DNA from: Rhodopirellula sp.
GTDB taxonomy: Bacteria; Planctomycetota; Planctomycetia; Pirellulales; Pirellulaceae
Direction: 5' to 3'
NCBI GenBank assembly: GCA_002689655.1
Contig: NZHC01000083.1
Coordinates: 67,975-131,974 of the forward strand
Length of the DNA: 64,000 nucleotides
Part shown: in pieces, positions 9,885 through 19,644 of the stretch
How the letters are laid out: each line of letters begins with the position of its first letter
How positions within the stretch are numbered: position 1 is the stretch's first letter
The notes under the pieces: generated by a model
The model's input: the letters and a program-made list of their open reading frames with translations, nothing else
Databases searched by the model: none
Told to the model about the DNA's origin: nothing
Program-made: the position numbers and the translations under genes

Positions 9885-10967
9885 ATGAGTGGATCAATAC
9901 GCGACACGTTGGAAGACAAACTGTCTCGCTTTGAGCAGTTGGAGCGTGATATGTCCGACCCTGAGGTTTTGGGGAACGGCGCTCGGATGAGTGCGACTGC
10001 GCGGGAACATGGTGGACTGGCAAAGCTTGCTAATAAGTATCGGGAATTCAAGCGGCTGACCGATGAAATTCATGACTGCAAGGAAATGGCAGAAGCGGCA
10101 GAAGATGCCGAAGAGCGTGACATGGCCGAGGGTGAAATGGAAACCTTACGTGGTCAGAGGGAAGAAATCTGGGAAGATTTGCTTTCGCTCACTGTGGGAG
10201 GTGATGACAGCCACAGAACACGCTGTGTTATGGAAGTCCGAGCTGGAACAGGGGGTGACGAAGCGGCACTATTCGCTCGTGATCTGTACGAAATGTACCG
10301 CCGCTATGCTGAGCACCGCGGCTGGAAGACAGAGGTCATGGATGCGAGTGCTACCGAGATGGGTGGTTTCAAGGAAGTCACTCTGACTCTCGAGGGTGAG
10401 GGGGTCTATCGTGATTTGCAGTATGAGTCCGGCGGGCATCGTGTACAGCGCGTGCCAGAAACGGAGACGCAGGGAAGAGTTCATACCTCTGCGGCAACGG
10501 TTGCAGTGATGCCGGAACCGGAGGATGTCGAGGTCGAATTGAAGTCGGATGATTACCGAGTTGATAAATTTGGGGCATCTGGTCCGGGCGGACAGCACGT
10601 TAATAAAACAGAGTCCGCGATCCGCTTGACTCACCACGAAACCGGGATCGTGGTGCAGTGTCAGGACGAGAAGAGTCAGCACAAGAATTTGGCCAAAGCT
10701 CTGCGTGTTCTGAAAGCCAGAATTTATGAAAAAAAACGCGAAGAAGAGGCTGCCAAGCAGGCTGAGCAAAGAAAAGGTTTGATTGGATCGGGCGATCGTA
10801 GTCAGCGAATCCGCACCTACAATTTTCCTCAGAACCGCTTGACCGACCATAGAATCAACCTGACTATCTACAAGTTGGATCAGGTGATTGCCGGCGATCT
10901 TATACCGGTAACTGATGCTTTGATTGAGTATGACCGTGATCAACTTCGCGGTGATATGATCGACTGA
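9885..10967 (+). CDS. prfA: Peptide chain release factor 1
   Basis: A 360-residue class I release factor that reads UAA and UAG in the ribosomal A site and triggers peptide release. The universally conserved GGQ is at 235-237 ([13 protein letters not shown]). The discriminator tripeptide is PET at 191-193, matching the RF1 PxT form rather than the RF2 SPF form. Length agrees with the family. prmC, whose product methylates the GGQ glutamine, follows 81 bases downstream, the common prfA-prmC pairing. Confidence 0.97.
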   Translation: MSGSIRDTLEDKLSRFEQLERDMSDPEVLGNGARMSATAREHGGLAKLANKYREFKRLTDEIHDCKEMAEAAEDAEERDMAEGEMETLRGQREEIWEDLLSLTVGGDDSHRTRCVMEVRAGTGGDEAALFARDLYEMYRRYAEHRGWKTEVMDASATEMGGFKEVTLTLEGEGVYRDLQYESGGHRVQRVPETETQGRVHTSAATVAVMPEPEDVEVELKSDDYRVDKFGASGPGGQHVNKTESAIRLTHHETGIVVQCQDEKSQHKNLAKALRVLKARIYEKKREEEAAKQAEQRKGLIGSGDRSQRIRTYNFPQNRLTDHRINLTIYKLDQVIAGDLIPVTDALIEYDRDQLRGDMID

Positions 10968-11048
10968 AAAAGCTGACGACCTAAAACGGAGTTGCTCTTC
11001 AAATGTCAAAAGCGACCCCCCGCTGCACGTTTGAATGAGGGAAAGAAA

Positions 11049-11933
11049 ATGTCCGAAAGTCAAGACCAGCCCTGGACCGTGCTGCGTTTACTGGATTGGA
11101 CGACTGACTTTTTTAAACGCAAGGGAAGCGAATCGCCACGTCTTGATGCCGAGGTTTTGCTTGCCCATGCTCGTGATTGTGAAAGAATCGAACTCTACAC
11201 TGCTTTTGCCGAGGAGCCAGATGAAGAGCAACGCGTTGCTTTTCGTGAAATGGTACGTCGCCGTGGGGAGGGGATGCCGGTTGCACAATTGGTGGGTTAC
11301 AGGGAATTTTATTCCTCCCGGTTTCGAGTCAATGATGCTACCCTGATTCCGCGACCAGAAACGGAACACCTTGTTGTCGAAACTCTTGACTGTGCAAAGC
11401 AGTTCTCATTAGATCGACCCCTGCAGATTATCGATGTGGGAACTGGGTCCGGAGTTATTGCGATCAGTATCGTGCAAAGTTGTAAGAACGCAGTGATGAC
11501 AGCGGTGGACATCAGTGAGGCCGCGTTGAAAATTGCGGCATGGAATGCACAGAAACTTGACGTATCCGATCGTATTGAATTCATGCAAAGCGATCTCTTG
11601 TCGGCAGTAGACCAACCCGAACGTTTTGACATGATTTGTAGTAACCCACCTTATGTGAGTGAGGCTGAATACAAAGCTTTGTCTCCTTCGGTGAGAGACT
11701 TTGAACCTCGGGGAGCCTTGGTTTCAGGCCCTGATGGAACAGAGGTGATTGCAAAGTTGCTTGAGCAAACTCCGGATCGACTGCACATCGGCGGGCGTTT
11801 GATCATCGAACTCAGCCCAATGATCGCTGATGCCTGCCAAACATTGGCTCTCGCAAATTCTGCATTCGGTGGCCTACGCTTCATTAAGGATCTCGACGGC
11901 CATCGTCGTATTCTTTCGCTGCAACGTAAGTGA
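11049..11933 (+). CDS. prmC: Release factor glutamine methyltransferase
   Basis: The enzyme methylates the glutamine of the GGQ motif in RF1 and RF2 using S-adenosylmethionine. The frame is open from 10992. The ATG at 11049 has the purine-rich sequence GAGGGAAAG just upstream and gives 294 residues, close to the family norm. Seen: an N-terminal helical domain, the SAM-binding stretch IDVGTGSGVIAIS, and the catalytic NPPY motif at 199-202 (CSNPPYVSEAEY). It sits directly behind its substrate gene prfA. Confidence 0.95.
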   Translation: MSESQDQPWTVLRLLDWTTDFFKRKGSESPRLDAEVLLAHARDCERIELYTAFAEEPDEEQRVAFREMVRRRGEGMPVAQLVGYREFYSSRFRVNDATLIPRPETEHLVVETLDCAKQFSLDRPLQIIDVGTGSGVIAISIVQSCKNAVMTAVDISEAALKIAAWNAQKLDVSDRIEFMQSDLLSAVDQPERFDMICSNPPYVSEAEYKALSPSVRDFEPRGALVSGPDGTEVIAKLLEQTPDRLHIGGRLIIELSPMIADACQTLALANSAFGGLRFIKDLDGHRRILSLQRK

Positions 11934-12061
11934 ACCCTATCGCTATCCAATCATGCTTCGGGTGAAGCGATCTGTCGTGCATCAGTGTTTTTGAATCGAA
12001 GTCCAGAGAAATGGAAACGCCCCTAGGCTTTAGCCACGAATTCAATCACGCATGATTCATG

Positions 12062-13360
12062 CTAGCTATTCGTGAGTGCTTTGTCGCTGATGTCTTTCCG
12101 GCACCAAGCACCACGCCAGCGAATTTCTTTGACGCCAGAATAGGCTTTGAGTTTTGCTTGGCTGATGGTGTTTCCCATGGCGGTGACGCCCAGAACACGG
12201 CCACCATTGGTCACAACTTGGTCTTCGCTGATCTCTGTTCCTGCGTGAAATACTTTGACATCTTCCAATGCGTCTGCGTTTGCCAGTCCGCTGATCTCAC
12301 GGCCTTTGTCATAGTCACCCGGGTAGCCTTCGCTGGCCATCACAACGCAGGTGCTGGGTCGCTCATCCCACTCCAGCGGGCCAATTTCTCCCAAGCGACC
12401 ATCAGCAGCAGCGTCCAATACCTCGAACAAATCTGATTTGAGCTTCATTAACAGTGGTTGGCATTCAGGGTCACCAAATCGGACATTAAACTCAAGGACC
12501 TTGGGGCCGGCTTGGGTGAGCATCAAACCGGCGTAGAGAATGCCCTTGAATGGCCGCCGCGCACGTTTCATTGCGTGGACGACGGGGACGAGGACATCAG
12601 ATTCAATCTTCGTCATTAAGTCCTCGTCGACAACAGGTGTTGGGCAGTAGGCTCCCATACCACCCGTGTTAGGCCCGGTATCACCATCGTTGGCTGGCTT
12701 GTGGTCTTGAGCTGCTGGTAGGGTCAATATTGTTTCACCATCGGTGATGGCCAGAACACTTGCCTCTGGGCCGACCAGCTTTTCCTCAATGATCAATTCA
12801 TTACCGGCTTCGCCGAATTCGCGGCGCGATGCGATCCTGTCGATAGCCTCAAGCGCCTCGTTGCGCGTGTCACAGACGATCACACCTTTCCCTGCTGCCA
12901 GGCCGTCCGCTTTGACCACAACAGGAACCGGTTCGTTGGGTTCGGCATAACGATCCTTGATGTAACGCTCGGCGTCTTCACCGCTTCTAAATGTCTGGTA
13001 GCTTGCTGTCGGAATGTTTGCAGTGTGAAGCAGGTTCTTGCAGAAGACTTTACTACCCTCCAGTTCTGCCGCCGCTTGCGAAGGGCCGAAGACTTTTAAT
13101 CCCTCAGCGTCCATGGCATCGGCCAGGCCTGCGACGAGAGGAGCTTCGGGCCCAATCACTGTGAGATCGATTGACTGTTCTTTTGCGAATTGAATAAGGC
13201 CTGGGATATCCGTTGCGGCTAAATCGACATTTTCTGCATCTTGAGCCGTTCCAGCGTTACCGGGTGCCACAAACACCCGCTCCACTCTTGGACTTTGTCC
13301 AAGTTTCCACGCCAAGGCATGCTCACGTCCACCATTTCCAACCACCAAAACCTTCATCAC
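12062..13360 (-). CDS. purD: Phosphoribosylamine-glycine ligase (GAR synthetase)
   Basis: Second step of purine synthesis: ATP-dependent joining of glycine to phosphoribosylamine. At 432 residues it is the usual length. The N-terminal domain begins [18 protein letters not shown]. The ATP-grasp part shows [14 protein letters not shown] and [14 protein letters not shown], and the C-terminus [11 protein letters not shown] is typical. Two Met codons (13360 and 13357) are possible starts. The gene converges with prmC, and purB lies 50 kb away, so purine genes are dispersed. Confidence 0.96.
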   Translation of the reverse strand: MMKVLVVGNGGREHALAWKLGQSPRVERVFVAPGNAGTAQDAENVDLAATDIPGLIQFAKEQSIDLTVIGPEAPLVAGLADAMDAEGLKVFGPSQAAAELEGSKVFCKNLLHTANIPTASYQTFRSGEDAERYIKDRYAEPNEPVPVVVKADGLAAGKGVIVCDTRNEALEAIDRIASRREFGEAGNELIIEEKLVGPEASVLAITDGETILTLPAAQDHKPANDGDTGPNTGGMGAYCPTPVVDEDLMTKIESDVLVPVVHAMKRARRPFKGILYAGLMLTQAGPKVLEFNVRFGDPECQPLLMKLKSDLFEVLDAAADGRLGEIGPLEWDERPSTCVVMASEGYPGDYDKGREISGLANADALEDVKVFHAGTEISEDQVVTNGGRVLGVTAMGNTISQAKLKAYSGVKEIRWRGAWCRKDISDKALTNS

Positions 13361-13617
13361 GACTACCTAAATTTAGCGGGCAAATTTGCATGCAAATCGA
13401 ATACAAGCAGCAATTTAAGGGCTGACGGCATGCTTCGACAGCCGACACCTAGCCAACCGATGGAGCGGTCTTAAAGTTCGTGTTAGGAGCTTTTAGAGGT
13501 AGACAATCTTCCGCTATGGAATATAATTCTCAGTTCCTACCGAGGAATGTTGTTCTGCTGCTCATCCCACTAACCCACCACTTGGGCAGCGCTTTCTTCG
13601 AAAAAGACTAATTGAAT

Positions 13618-13670
13618 GAGTGGCGATCGAGGGTTTCCGATGCCTTTTCGGTCGCCACTCTTCCTCTTTT
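13618..13670 (+). terminator. Terminator-like inverted repeat
   Basis: The arms GAGTGGCGA (13618-13626) and TCGCCACTC (13652-13660) match perfectly over 9 bp and are followed by TTCCTCTTTT. No plus-strand gene precedes it closely, so it might end an unannotated transcript or act as a leader hairpin. Confidence 0.45.
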
Positions 13671-13729
13671 GCAGAAATAACCATCGCCTGATCTCATGTT
13701 CGCCACTTGCGATTTGACGCCTGTGGAAC

Positions 13730-13763
13730 CAATTTCGTCGGTTGCAACGCAATTTCGTCGGTT
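13730..13763. repeat. Short direct repeat, two copies of 14 bases
   Basis: CAATTTCGTCGGTT occurs at 13730-13743 and again at 13750-13763, a 20-base period of about two helical turns. This spacing would place two copies of a protein on the same DNA face. It lies 80 bases upstream of the cupredoxin gene. Confidence 0.55.
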
Positions 13764-13842
13764 ACACTGGTGGGACTTAATGGTCGAGTACCAACCCATC
13801 CAAATGTAAAGCCCATCAGATCACTCCAGAGGAGAGACACCG

Positions 13843-14613
13843 TTGAAGATTTTGATGCTACCCGCTGTCGCGTTGTTGCTGATTCATTCCATGCCAGCAA
13901 TGGCAGAGACAGGCGATCTTAAGATTCACTTCGAATACGGCGGCGATGCACCGGCCCCAAGTGCCATCGACGTGAATAAAGATGTTCAGTTCTGCGGCAA
14001 ATCCAAGCTCATGAACGAGCGATTGTTGGTGAACCCGAAAAACAAGGGTGTGAAGAATGTTGTTGTGTACGTCTACACCGGCCGCGGTGGTTCCAAGTTG
14101 GACGCCGTTCCAGCATCAAACAAGACTCTAACATTGGCGAATAACGCCTGCCGCTTCGAGCCACACATCGTTATCGCGCAAACTGGTGACACGCTGAAAG
14201 TTACCAATCCTGACGCGGTTGGCCATAATGCCAACTTGGGTTTTTTCAACAATAAACAGCAGAACTTCACGATCCCCGCCGGTCAGGAAAAAACCGTCGC
14301 TCTCGAGGAAAGTGAGCCAGCTCCGATCCCAGTGGACTGCAATATCCACCCTTGGATGAAATCCTATGTGGTCGTATTGGATCATCCCTTCGCTGCGGTC
14401 AGCGATGAAAACGGTGTCCTGACAATCAAAGGTTTACCAGCCGGTGAGGAGCTTGTTTTCCGCGTTTACCATGAGGCTGGTGGCATCAAAGAAGTTGAGA
14501 TCGATGGTAAGTCGGAAGAGTGGAGTCGCAGTCGATTTAAGGTAGATGTCAAGCCGGGCATGAATGATTTGGGCACTGTGGTGATCCCAGCTGATGCCTT
14601 GAGTGCTGATTGA
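13843..14613 (+). CDS. Secreted cupredoxin-domain protein (blue copper-like)
   Basis: The chosen start is TTG at 13843. AGAGGAGAG lies about 8 bases upstream, and the product then begins MKILMLPAVALLLIHSMPAMA, a proper signal peptide with a basic residue. An ATG four codons later is the alternative. The 256-residue protein carries a plastocyanin-like fold with His128 (VGHNAN) and the run Cys166, His169, Met172 (CNIHPWM), the pattern of a type 1 copper site. A carboxypeptidase-regulatory-like beta domain follows (about 190-250). Similar proteins are often named methylamine-utilisation-like. It precedes the oxidase assembly genes, so a periplasmic electron carrier or copper-handling role is plausible. 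Confidence 0.8.
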   Translation: MKILMLPAVALLLIHSMPAMAETGDLKIHFEYGGDAPAPSAIDVNKDVQFCGKSKLMNERLLVNPKNKGVKNVVVYVYTGRGGSKLDAVPASNKTLTLANNACRFEPHIVIAQTGDTLKVTNPDAVGHNANLGFFNNKQQNFTIPAGQEKTVALEESEPAPIPVDCNIHPWMKSYVVVLDHPFAAVSDENGVLTIKGLPAGEELVFRVYHEAGGIKEVEIDGKSEEWSRSRFKVDVKPGMNDLGTVVIPADALSAD

Positions 14614-15026
14614 TTATGACCAGCCGCTAGGCCATAAATCGTCGATCGGTTTAGCGGCGAATTTTTCAAGCTTCTGGTGGCGATTTCTCCACCAGAGCTT
14701 TCCCGGTTACGCGTTGATTGACCTCGGGGCGATCTCTCAATGCGGTGTGAGTCCTCCAGCTTCCCAGATCGTTACAGACCGAACCAGTCACGGAATTCTC
14801 TCTCGTCGGATTGACGCCCGCACGGGGCATTTTCTTTGCTGTGAGGTGTCGGTCGCCAAACGTTTTTTGCAACTTCTTGCGTAAATATCCGGCAATACCG
14901 CGTAATGCAGAGGTTCTCGGTGCCGTCGGGAAACCACTTTGTGAGTCGGCCGCAGAGGTAATGGTAGATATGGGTGCGACAATGGGTAGCGTTTGCGGTG
15001 TGGGAGCATTCACGGTTCAATGAAGG
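14614..15026. other. Intergenic stretch with a long hairpin
   Basis: 413 bases between the cupredoxin and cytochrome genes. Just after the cupredoxin stop there is an inverted repeat: AAGCTTCTGGTGG at 14668-14680 pairs with CCACCAGAGCTT at 14689-14700, with one unpaired base and an 8-base loop. It lacks a following T-run on the plus strand, so it may be a weak terminator or an mRNA-end stabiliser. No gene is supported in the rest. Confidence 0.5.
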
Positions 15027-16259
15027 TTGAGCGGCTTGCCTCTCGATTTCGTTAGCAGCTTCTTTTTTGGCAGTCCTGTGCGTATTGCATTTCTACTCAC
15101 CGTTGTTTGCTTCATGGTTGGGTGTGATTCCCGATTCGATACCTTCCAGCCGAACGAGGTGTTTTCGTTAGCCCTAGCGAAAACACGTTCAACGTCGACT
15201 GACTTAGCCAGTCAGGACGCAAGCCGTGTCGTCGAGGAGTTGTACGGAACACCGGATGAGCCACTTTGGCCAGATCTGCCAGCAGCAAAAAAAGCGGTGA
15301 GTGACGAGCGGAATTTGTTTCGTTCAAGTGGGCCAGTGAGCAGCGAGAAAGACGGGACTCATCTGGGGCTCTTTCGTGAGCACTGCGTCACCTGTCACGC
15401 TTTAGAAGGAAGCGGCGCGGGGCCCGCTAGTGCCTTTCAGAACCCATATCCTCGTGACTTTCGACACGGAGTCTTTAAGTGGAAGTCCACAAAGCGGGGA
15501 CACAAACCTACTCGTCGCGACATACGGGAATTGTTAGTGAGAGGCATTCCGGGAACGGCCATGCCGTCGTTCGCATTGCTTGAGCCGGAAGACCTTGATG
15601 CTTTGGTTGACTACGTCGTCTTTCTGTCAGCGCGGGGAGAGGTTGAACGCCGAGTGACCGCAGCGGCTATTGATGAATTGGACTATGGCGAGACCTCGCC
15701 AGTAGCAGAACTAATGTTGAGCAGTCAGAGCGGTACGGAGGGAGGTCAAGTCGTCCAAGATGTCGTGGGTCGGGTTCATACGGATTGGGCGGAGGCGGAA
15801 GAGCACGAGGTGGTTGTGCCGTATTTTCCGGAACTGTCCGGGGAGCAGCTAGCAGCTTCTGTCACGCGGGGTAAAGCGTTTTTCCACGGAAAAGTCGCCA
15901 ATTGTGCTGGTTGTCACGGGCCAGCGGGCGACGGGAGCCTTCCAACACTCGATTACGATGATTGGACGAAAGAGTACACCACCAGGATTGGTTTGACCCC
16001 GGATGACCGTGCAGCGATGAAGCCATTCAGAGATGCAGGGGCTTTGCGACCTCGAACGATCGCTCCCCGCACACTTGGCGACGGTGTATTTCATGGCGGA
16101 GGTGATTCAGCATCGCTTTATCGGCGTATCACGCAGGGCATCGCCGGTACGCCGATGCCAGCTGTGGAAGTCGTCAGTGAATCAAACGGAAAAGGATTGA
16201 CGGATGGGCAAATTTGGGATCTCGTTAGATACGTGCAGCAACTCTCGACTTCGCACTAA
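15027..16259 (+). CDS. Dihaem cytochrome c lipoprotein
   Basis: Counted from 15027 the protein has 410 residues with two haem c motifs, CVTCH at 120-124 and CAGCH at 293-297. Each is followed by a Met-containing segment suitable as an axial ligand (GIPGTAMPSF, GIAGTPMPAV). A lipobox (CFMVGC) suggests a lipid anchor on the outer face of the membrane. There is no ATG start. TTG at 15027 keeps the longest frame, but GTG at 15078 would give MRIAFLLTVVCFMVGC, a textbook lipoprotein signal, and I think it more likely. It is the first gene of the oxidase assembly run and is a candidate electron donor to the oxidase or to an alternative complex. Confidence 0.88.
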   Translation: MSGLPLDFVSSFFFGSPVRIAFLLTVVCFMVGCDSRFDTFQPNEVFSLALAKTRSTSTDLASQDASRVVEELYGTPDEPLWPDLPAAKKAVSDERNLFRSSGPVSSEKDGTHLGLFREHCVTCHALEGSGAGPASAFQNPYPRDFRHGVFKWKSTKRGHKPTRRDIRELLVRGIPGTAMPSFALLEPEDLDALVDYVVFLSARGEVERRVTAAAIDELDYGETSPVAELMLSSQSGTEGGQVVQDVVGRVHTDWAEAEEHEVVVPYFPELSGEQLAASVTRGKAFFHGKVANCAGCHGPAGDGSLPTLDYDDWTKEYTTRIGLTPDDRAAMKPFRDAGALRPRTIAPRTLGDGVFHGGGDSASLYRRITQGIAGTPMPAVEVVSESNGKGLTDGQIWDLVRYVQQLSTSH

Positions 16260-16302
16260 AGTTTTACGTGTGGGCCGTCAGGGGTCCAAGATCGGAAAAT
16301 TG

Positions 16303-16503
16303 ATGACAGATCAGCCACAGCGAACAAAACAGTTTTATCGCTCCAGCGGCGCGATTGTTGGGTTGGGCTTGGGTTATGGCGTTATGTCACTTACCGGGCT
16401 TACCGGCATGGTTGCATCCGCCGTATTTTGGGGAACCGGGTGTGTAGTGGGTGGAATGGTGGCTGAGCAAGTATTTCGTTGGAACAGCAATCAAGGTCGT
16501 TGA
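16303..16503 (+). CDS. Small membrane protein in the oxidase assembly operon
   Basis: The frame opens at 16204, but the ATG at 16303 with GGA about 7 bases upstream gives a 66-residue protein starting MTDQPQRTKQFYR. Two hydrophobic Gly-rich segments (GAIVGLGLGYGVMSLTGLTG and MVASAVFWGTGCVVGGMVA) form a hairpin in the membrane. I recognise no family. It starts 43 bases after the cytochrome c stop and ends 7 bases before ctaA, so it is part of the operon and may be a small assembly factor. Confidence 0.7.
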   Translation: MTDQPQRTKQFYRSSGAIVGLGLGYGVMSLTGLTGMVASAVFWGTGCVVGGMVAEQVFRWNSNQGR

Positions 16504-16510
16504 GCGAAAT

Positions 16511-17590
16511 ATGGCATCCGAAGTTAATCTCGTTGAGCAGAAAGGTAGGGGGCAGCTCGTCCACCGCCTCAGTGTCTTACTGGTGTGTCTGGTTTGGCCT
16601 CTCATTTGGGTCGGTGGCTTGGTCACGACCTATGATGCCGGGATGGCTGTTCCGGACTGGCCGGGGACGTACGGCTACAACCTGTTTTTGTATCCCTATA
16701 AAACTTGGTTATTGGGGCCATTTGACTTATTTATCGAACACGGTCATCGCTTGTTGGGCGCTGTTGTCGGCTTGGTTGCCATCGCAATCGCGATTACTGC
16801 GTATTTTAAGGAGTCACGAAGATGGGTGTTTTTTTTGACGCTTGGTCTACTTGGTGCTGTCATCACACAGGGTCTTCTCGGTGGGATGCGGGTCGTCTTG
16901 GGAGATCGCACCCTTGCGATGGTTCACGGTTGTTTCGGACCAGCATTCTTCGCGCTTTGCGCCGCCACTGCAGTCATTACAAGTCGACGCTGGAACGATT
17001 ATTTGACTCGTGAGAAAGCGACGAACATCGGCTCCGGTGTTGCGACGTTATTTGCGGCTATTCCGGTATTTAGCTACTCACAGTTGCTCTTAGGTGCACA
17101 GCTTAGGCATGTGCAGCCAAATGCCGCACCTGGGATTTTTGCAATGATTGTCGCTACTCATGTATTCATGGCCTTTTTGCTCTGGGTCGTCACCTTCGCG
17201 GCGTGGTTCAAGATTCGTCGCTGCGGCGATTTGACGCTGTCGCGGCCAGCACGATTGCTGATAGGATTGGTGGCTGTTCAGATCGCGTTGGGCGTGGGAA
17301 CATGGGTTGTGAACTACGGGTGGCCGTCCATTTTGGCTTGGGTTCCGGGTTCGGCCGGATTTCTGGTCCGTGCCAAAGGCTTTTCGGATTCGATCATCGT
17401 GACTGCTCATGTGGCAACCGGATCATTAATTTTGGCAGTCTCTGTTATGCTTTGGATTCGGCTGCTGAGGGTGCGTCATTGTCGTGATAGTGCGATCGAA
17501 CGACTGATTACCGAACAACCGGCCTCCACCCGGTCGTTTAAAACCGAAGACAAAACAAACGAATCGCTCCTTGAACCAGCCACCGCATAG
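16511..17590 (+). CDS. ctaA: Haem A synthase (COX15/CtaA family)
   Basis: It oxidises the methyl group at C8 of haem O to a formyl group, giving haem A for aa3-type oxidases. I start at the ATG at 16511 (359 aa); the upstream extension to 16451 overlaps the small membrane gene. About eight membrane segments are visible. Conserved haem-ligand histidines lie in FIEHGHRLLGAVVG and MVHGCFGP in the first half and in VATHVFMAF and IVTAHVATGS in the second half. The motif GGLVTTYDAGMAVPDWPGT is characteristic of the family. ctaB, whose product makes the substrate haem O, follows. Confidence 0.95.
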   Translation: MASEVNLVEQKGRGQLVHRLSVLLVCLVWPLIWVGGLVTTYDAGMAVPDWPGTYGYNLFLYPYKTWLLGPFDLFIEHGHRLLGAVVGLVAIAIAITAYFKESRRWVFFLTLGLLGAVITQGLLGGMRVVLGDRTLAMVHGCFGPAFFALCAATAVITSRRWNDYLTREKATNIGSGVATLFAAIPVFSYSQLLLGAQLRHVQPNAAPGIFAMIVATHVFMAFLLWVVTFAAWFKIRRCGDLTLSRPARLLIGLVAVQIALGVGTWVVNYGWPSILAWVPGSAGFLVRAKGFSDSIIVTAHVATGSLILAVSVMLWIRLLRVRHCRDSAIERLITEQPASTRSFKTEDKTNESLLEPATA

Positions 17591-17608
17591 GTGGCTTTTA
17601 CAAAAACC

Positions 17609-18694
17609 ATGTCAACGGACCTACTTACAGCTGAAACGGCGACAACGGCGCGTACCGCATTACGCCCTGGTGAGGCCCTGCCGCAGCCGGGTAGTGTGCC
17701 TGTAGATCTGTCACCTACTGATTCCGGGGTAGACACTGAGATTGTGTCCGGTAGCGGGGGGGGGCAGGGCGGTTCAAATTCCAACGCTGAGGACCGTGTC
17801 TCCGTCGACGGACGATCAGGGCGTTCGCTTTTGTTGTCCGATCTACTGCAACTGACCAAGCCTCGTATTGTCGTCATGATTCTCGTGACTACCTCTGCTA
17901 CCGCAATGATCGGAGCCTCTGGGTTCATTAGTGTGGTTACTATGTTCTGGTTATTGCTTGGCACCGCTGCAATCGCAGGCAGCGCTGGTGCGGGCAACCA
18001 GATTTGGGAACGTGTGATTGACTCGCGAATGACCCGAACGGCGAACCGGCCGATTTCGTCGGGGCGGATGTCACCCCTGCCAGCCGTCGTTTTCGCGGCG
18101 ATTCTCGGAGTCGCTGGCACTGCCATCCTGGCCGTGTGTTTCGGGGCAAGGCCTGCATCAGTCGGGGTTGCGACATGGCTGTTGTATGTGTTGGTCTACA
18201 CACCCATGAAGGTTCGCACAGCTTGGAATACGACCGTCGGCGCAATCGCGGGGGCCATTCCTGTCTTGATAGGTTACACCGCGACCGGTGGTCAATTTAC
18301 TGACTGGACAGGATGGTTGTTGGTCGGGGTTCTAGTTGCTTGGCAGTACCCGCACTTCATGGCAATTGCATGGATGTATCGGCGGCAGTATCAGGAAGCA
18401 GGCTTCAAAATGACTACTACAGAAGAACCGACGGGGCGGAGCGCGGGCTGGCAAAGCATTGTTGGTTCTGCGGTCCTGATCGGGATGGGAGTCACGTTGT
18501 GCTGGTTGCCCGTTGGGATTGGCGGCGCAGTCGTGGGATCGATCGCTGTGATTGCTGCTGCGTGGCCGATGCTGCTTGCGTCGGTGCGTTTTGCAGGCTG
18601 CCCTGATGACCAGACTGCTCGCAAGTTGTTGCGATCATCTTTGCTCGTTCTTCCTGCAGTGCTGGCCGTCGTCACATTGCGTCTATTCTGGTGA
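17609..18694 (+). CDS. ctaB: Protohaem IX farnesyltransferase (haem O synthase)
   Basis: It adds a farnesyl group to haem B to make haem O, the step before CtaA. The frame opens with GTG at 17591, but ATG at 17609 (361 aa) is the better start. The first 80 residues are a variable soluble tail, followed by the UbiA-type membrane core. The first prenyl-binding motif reads NQIWERVIDSRMTRTANRP, so the usual first Asp of NxxxDxxxD is Glu here. The second region is YTPMKVRTAWNTTVGAIAG. The stop overlaps the GTG start of the ABC ATPase gene (GTGA), so translation is probably coupled. Confidence 0.94.
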   Translation: MSTDLLTAETATTARTALRPGEALPQPGSVPVDLSPTDSGVDTEIVSGSGGGQGGSNSNAEDRVSVDGRSGRSLLLSDLLQLTKPRIVVMILVTTSATAMIGASGFISVVTMFWLLLGTAAIAGSAGAGNQIWERVIDSRMTRTANRPISSGRMSPLPAVVFAAILGVAGTAILAVCFGARPASVGVATWLLYVLVYTPMKVRTAWNTTVGAIAGAIPVLIGYTATGGQFTDWTGWLLVGVLVAWQYPHFMAIAWMYRRQYQEAGFKMTTTEEPTGRSAGWQSIVGSAVLIGMGVTLCWLPVGIGGAVVGSIAVIAAAWPMLLASVRFAGCPDDQTARKLLRSSLLVLPAVLAVVTLRLFW

Positions 18695-19644
18695 GTGATC
18701 AGGTGAGCGAGAGCGGATTGCAAGAGCCGCAAGCCGTTTGCACTGTGCGAAACTTGCACCATCACTACGAAGAGCATCCTGCACTTCGCGGTGTTGATAT
18801 TGATATTTACCCCGGGCGGGTTTTCGCGTTGCTGGGTCCCAACGGCAGCGGGAAGACAACTCTTTTTCGCCTCTTGTGCACGCTTTTACCAATTCAGCAG
18901 GGTCAAGTTCTGGTCGGTGGCTATGACAGTGCTTGCCAGCCACTTCATGTGCGTGAGCAAATTGGAATAGTGTTTCAGTCTCCAAGCCTCGATCTGAAAT
19001 TGACAGTCGATGAAAACATTGCTTGTCAGGGAGCACTGTATGGAATTCGCGGCGCAATGCTGCGTCAGCGTCGAGACGCTCTGCTGGAGCAACTGGACCT
19101 TCTGGATCGGCGTGATGATCGGTGTCAGGTTCTTTCTGGTGGACTTAAGCGGCGGGTCGAACTGGCCAAAGGAATGTTGCATCAACCCCGATTGCTTTTG
19201 CTCGATGAACCCAGCACTGGATTGGATCCGTCAGCGCGTCTGAAACTTTGGGATGCTATTCGCGCCATGGCAGAGCAGGGGATGTCTGTGCTGTTAACGA
19301 CACACCTGCTGGAAGAGGCTGATAAGGCAGATGATGTTGCTATCATGTCACAGGGGAAATTGGTTGCAGAGGGAGCACCAAGTGATCTGCGAGCAGAAAT
19401 GGGCCAAGGGGTTATTACCATCGTGGCGAATGATGCTTCGCGTGCGGAAAGTATTCTTCGCAACCAACTTGGACTGGCACCACAACGATTACATCATCAA
19501 ATTCGCTTGAACGTAGAGTCGCCGGCGAAACTCTTGCCTCTTTTGATTGAAACACTCGGTGAGGAAGTGCAGTCGATCAATCTAGGGCGACCGAGCTTGG
19601 AAGATGTTTTCATTGCCAAGACTGGGGAGGTATTCAATGCATGA
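18691..19644 (+). CDS. ABC transporter ATP-binding protein
   Basis: A 317-residue ATPase of the ABC-2 (DrrA/CcmA-like) type. It shows the Walker A sequence GPNGSGKTT from residue 49, the signature LSGGLKRRVELAKG, Walker B LLLLDEPSTGLD and the switch His in TTHLLEEAD. About 80 extra residues at the C-terminus follow the nucleotide-binding core. The GTG start overlaps the ctaB stop by four bases. Together with the permease at 19738 it would form an exporter. Its place within haem A and copper assembly genes suggests a role in oxidase biogenesis, for example export of a cofactor, but the substrate cannot be read from sequence. Confidence 0.92.
   Translation: MSDQVSESGLQEPQAVCTVRNLHHHYEEHPALRGVDIDIYPGRVFALLGPNGSGKTTLFRLLCTLLPIQQGQVLVGGYDSACQPLHVREQIGIVFQSPSLDLKLTVDENIACQGALYGIRGAMLRQRRDALLEQLDLLDRRDDRCQVLSGGLKRRVELAKGMLHQPRLLLLDEPSTGLDPSARLKLWDAIRAMAEQGMSVLLTTHLLEEADKADDVAIMSQGKLVAEGAPSDLRAEMGQGVITIVANDASRAESILRNQLGLAPQRLHHQIRLNVESPAKLLPLLIETLGEEVQSINLGRPSLEDVFIAKTGEVFNA

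Larger units (their letters stand above)
13361..13842. other. Intergenic region between divergent purD and the cupredoxin gene
   Basis: 480 bases with several short overlapping frames that I judge non-coding. It holds a terminator-like inverted repeat at 13618-13660 and a direct repeat at 13730-13763. Promoters for both divergent genes should lie here. Confidence 0.45.
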
